Below, one piece after another: positions 29,234 to 30,528 of a stretch of 30,528 nt of DNA (within the stretch, counting starts at the first letter, position 1; each line of letters begins with the position of its first letter). A program made the translations under genes and the position numbers. This stretch comes from Nemertoderma westbladi (taxonomy: Eukaryota; Xenacoelomorpha; Nemertodermatida; Nemertodermatidae), in contig JAUCBJ010007560.1 in NCBI GenBank assembly GCA_032718475.1, positions 1 to 30,528 on the forward strand, in the 5' to 3' direction. The notes beneath the pieces are model-generated. The model searched no databases. It saw only the letters and a program-made list of their open reading frames with translations, and was not told the origin of the DNA.

Positions 29234-30528
29234 GATGTGATCGATAATAGTCTCCAACAGTCCGCCAGCTCCAACAGTAGCACCCAAACCTACAGATGAT
29301 ACTTAATGTTTTATACGATTTGTACCAATAGTCTCCAAAGCGATAAAAACAATCCTTGATCAGATTGGATTGCACACATATAAATTCGAACGTAGGTAGA
29401 CTCGGTCAAATATATTGGACTAGACGAACTACCAATTTACTCTTCGGTCTAACAGCAGTCAATAGTGCTGGTTTACAAGGCTGAGATAACTCCCTCTTGA
29501 AATGACTCCCCAGTCGTTTAAGCCTAGGTTGAGAACACTCTCCACTCCCAGTTATCATAGTCTAGGCTTAGAACACTCCCCTTAGGCTGAGATGACTCCA
29601 CTTAGGCTGAGATGACTCCCTTTAGGGTGAGATGACTCCCCTTAGGCTGAGATGACTCCCCTTAGGCTGAGATGACTCCCCTTAGGCTGAGATGACTCCC
29701 CTTAGGCTGAGATGACTCCCCTTAGGCTGAAATGACTCCCCTTAAGCTGAGATGACTCCCCTTAGGCTGAGATGACTCCCCTTAGGCTGAGATGACTCCC
29801 CTTAGGCTGAGATGACTCCCCTTAGGCTGAGATGACTCCCCTAATTGAGTTATAATTCATATCCGTACCTGTGCTATTTTCGTATATTGCAAAAATTAAA
29901 CTGTTACCTAAACTGTTACTACAAAATGTTACCTATTGTTACATATGAGTTCTCGTTCATTGTTTTGGTTAGAAAAGCCCGCCACTGTAACCTGCTCCTT
30001 TCCGTTAATTAAGAAATCTAGGAAGAAAACTGGGGGTGTTCTCCGCCTAGGCTGAAAAGACTGGGGAGTCATATTTGGTGGGGAGTTATCTCAGTCTGTT
30101 ACATCGGACGAACTACCAATTAAAAATTTTTTTACAAAGTTTAAGTTGACTCGATATGAAACTGTTTCGAAAATTTCTACAAATTTGCTCCGATTTAAAG
30201 AGGGTTGGGAAAGAAGGTTAAACTCATGCATGCAATATGTAAAATAGACTGTAATGCCTGAACTGACCATAATTACATTGGGAAACTTAAACGAAAACAT
30301 GTAAAGCGCCACAACGAACATTATTTATGGAGAGTGTTAGAGTTTTTACTGACAGTGTTGGTGGTGGGCTTAAAATTTGAATGTAAATAATGGTAATTGG
30401 TAAATAAAAAGTATCGATTTACAGTTATATGCGGTCTTATAATGGCTATAAACGTAGTGGAATAACACAACACTGTATCGACAATGGCCACTTATTCGAC
30501 GAATATAACGTGTCAGTTCTAGACTCCC
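29229..30528. repeat. 1768-bp tandem duplication, second unit, cut by window end
   Basis: Corresponds to 27461-28760, near-identical. It contains the second 15-bp-flanked element (29423-30121) and the second 20-bp array (29582-29842). It continues beyond the window. Confidence 0.95.

Overview
The window looks like nuclear DNA of an invertebrate animal. It is AT-rich, packed with retroelement pieces and minisatellites, and contains one large host-type ORF of an animal ROCO GTPase carrying death-fold domains. A marine lophotrochozoan (mollusc-like) genome would fit, but that is inference from protein style only. No rRNA, tRNA, CRISPR array or prokaryotic operon structure was seen.

Left part (1-16.5 kb) is a retroelement graveyard with nested insertions. 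A LINE (copy 1, about 1035-3172 and 8312-8494, + strand) is split by a complete LTR retrotransposon (3173-8311, - strand). That element has two 265-bp LTRs that read as identical, TG...CA ends and a 4-bp target duplication; it carries gag (two zinc knuckles) and pol (protease-like, RT, RNase H, integrase). A second copy of the LINE (14427-16192, - strand) is 5'-truncated, has an 11-bp target duplication and keeps an open RT frame. Further pieces are an internally deleted fragment (about 13235-13885), a roughly 90-bp 3' end (9104-9192), an RT-thumb relic of a different LINE (9576-10031) and the C-terminal end of a third LINE (16262-16492). Between them lie a long imperfect inverted repeat with a 50-bp tandem array (10583-11377), a 56/57-bp tandem array, and four long poly(C) tracts.

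Middle part: a 30-bp minisatellite of about 85 units (16721-19276), then the main gene, a 1116-residue ROC-COR protein with a Cys/His cluster and two C-terminal CARD/death-fold-like regions (20048-23398, - strand). A 352-bp foldback element with a 7-bp target duplication sits immediately at its ATG; the start codon lies inside the duplicated target.

Right part: a 12-bp minisatellite (23811-24023), then a 35-bp satellite (24101-27466) interrupted by a GC-rich, 5'-truncated LINE tail with a zinc motif and restriction-like endonuclease features (25415-26281). From 27461 to the window end there is a near-identical tandem duplication with a 1768-bp period. Each unit holds a 20-bp array between inverted repeats, flanked by 15-bp direct repeats.

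The retroelements share no pathway with the ROCO gene. The ROCO-death-fold gene is the only candidate for a host signalling (innate-immunity or cell-death) component.
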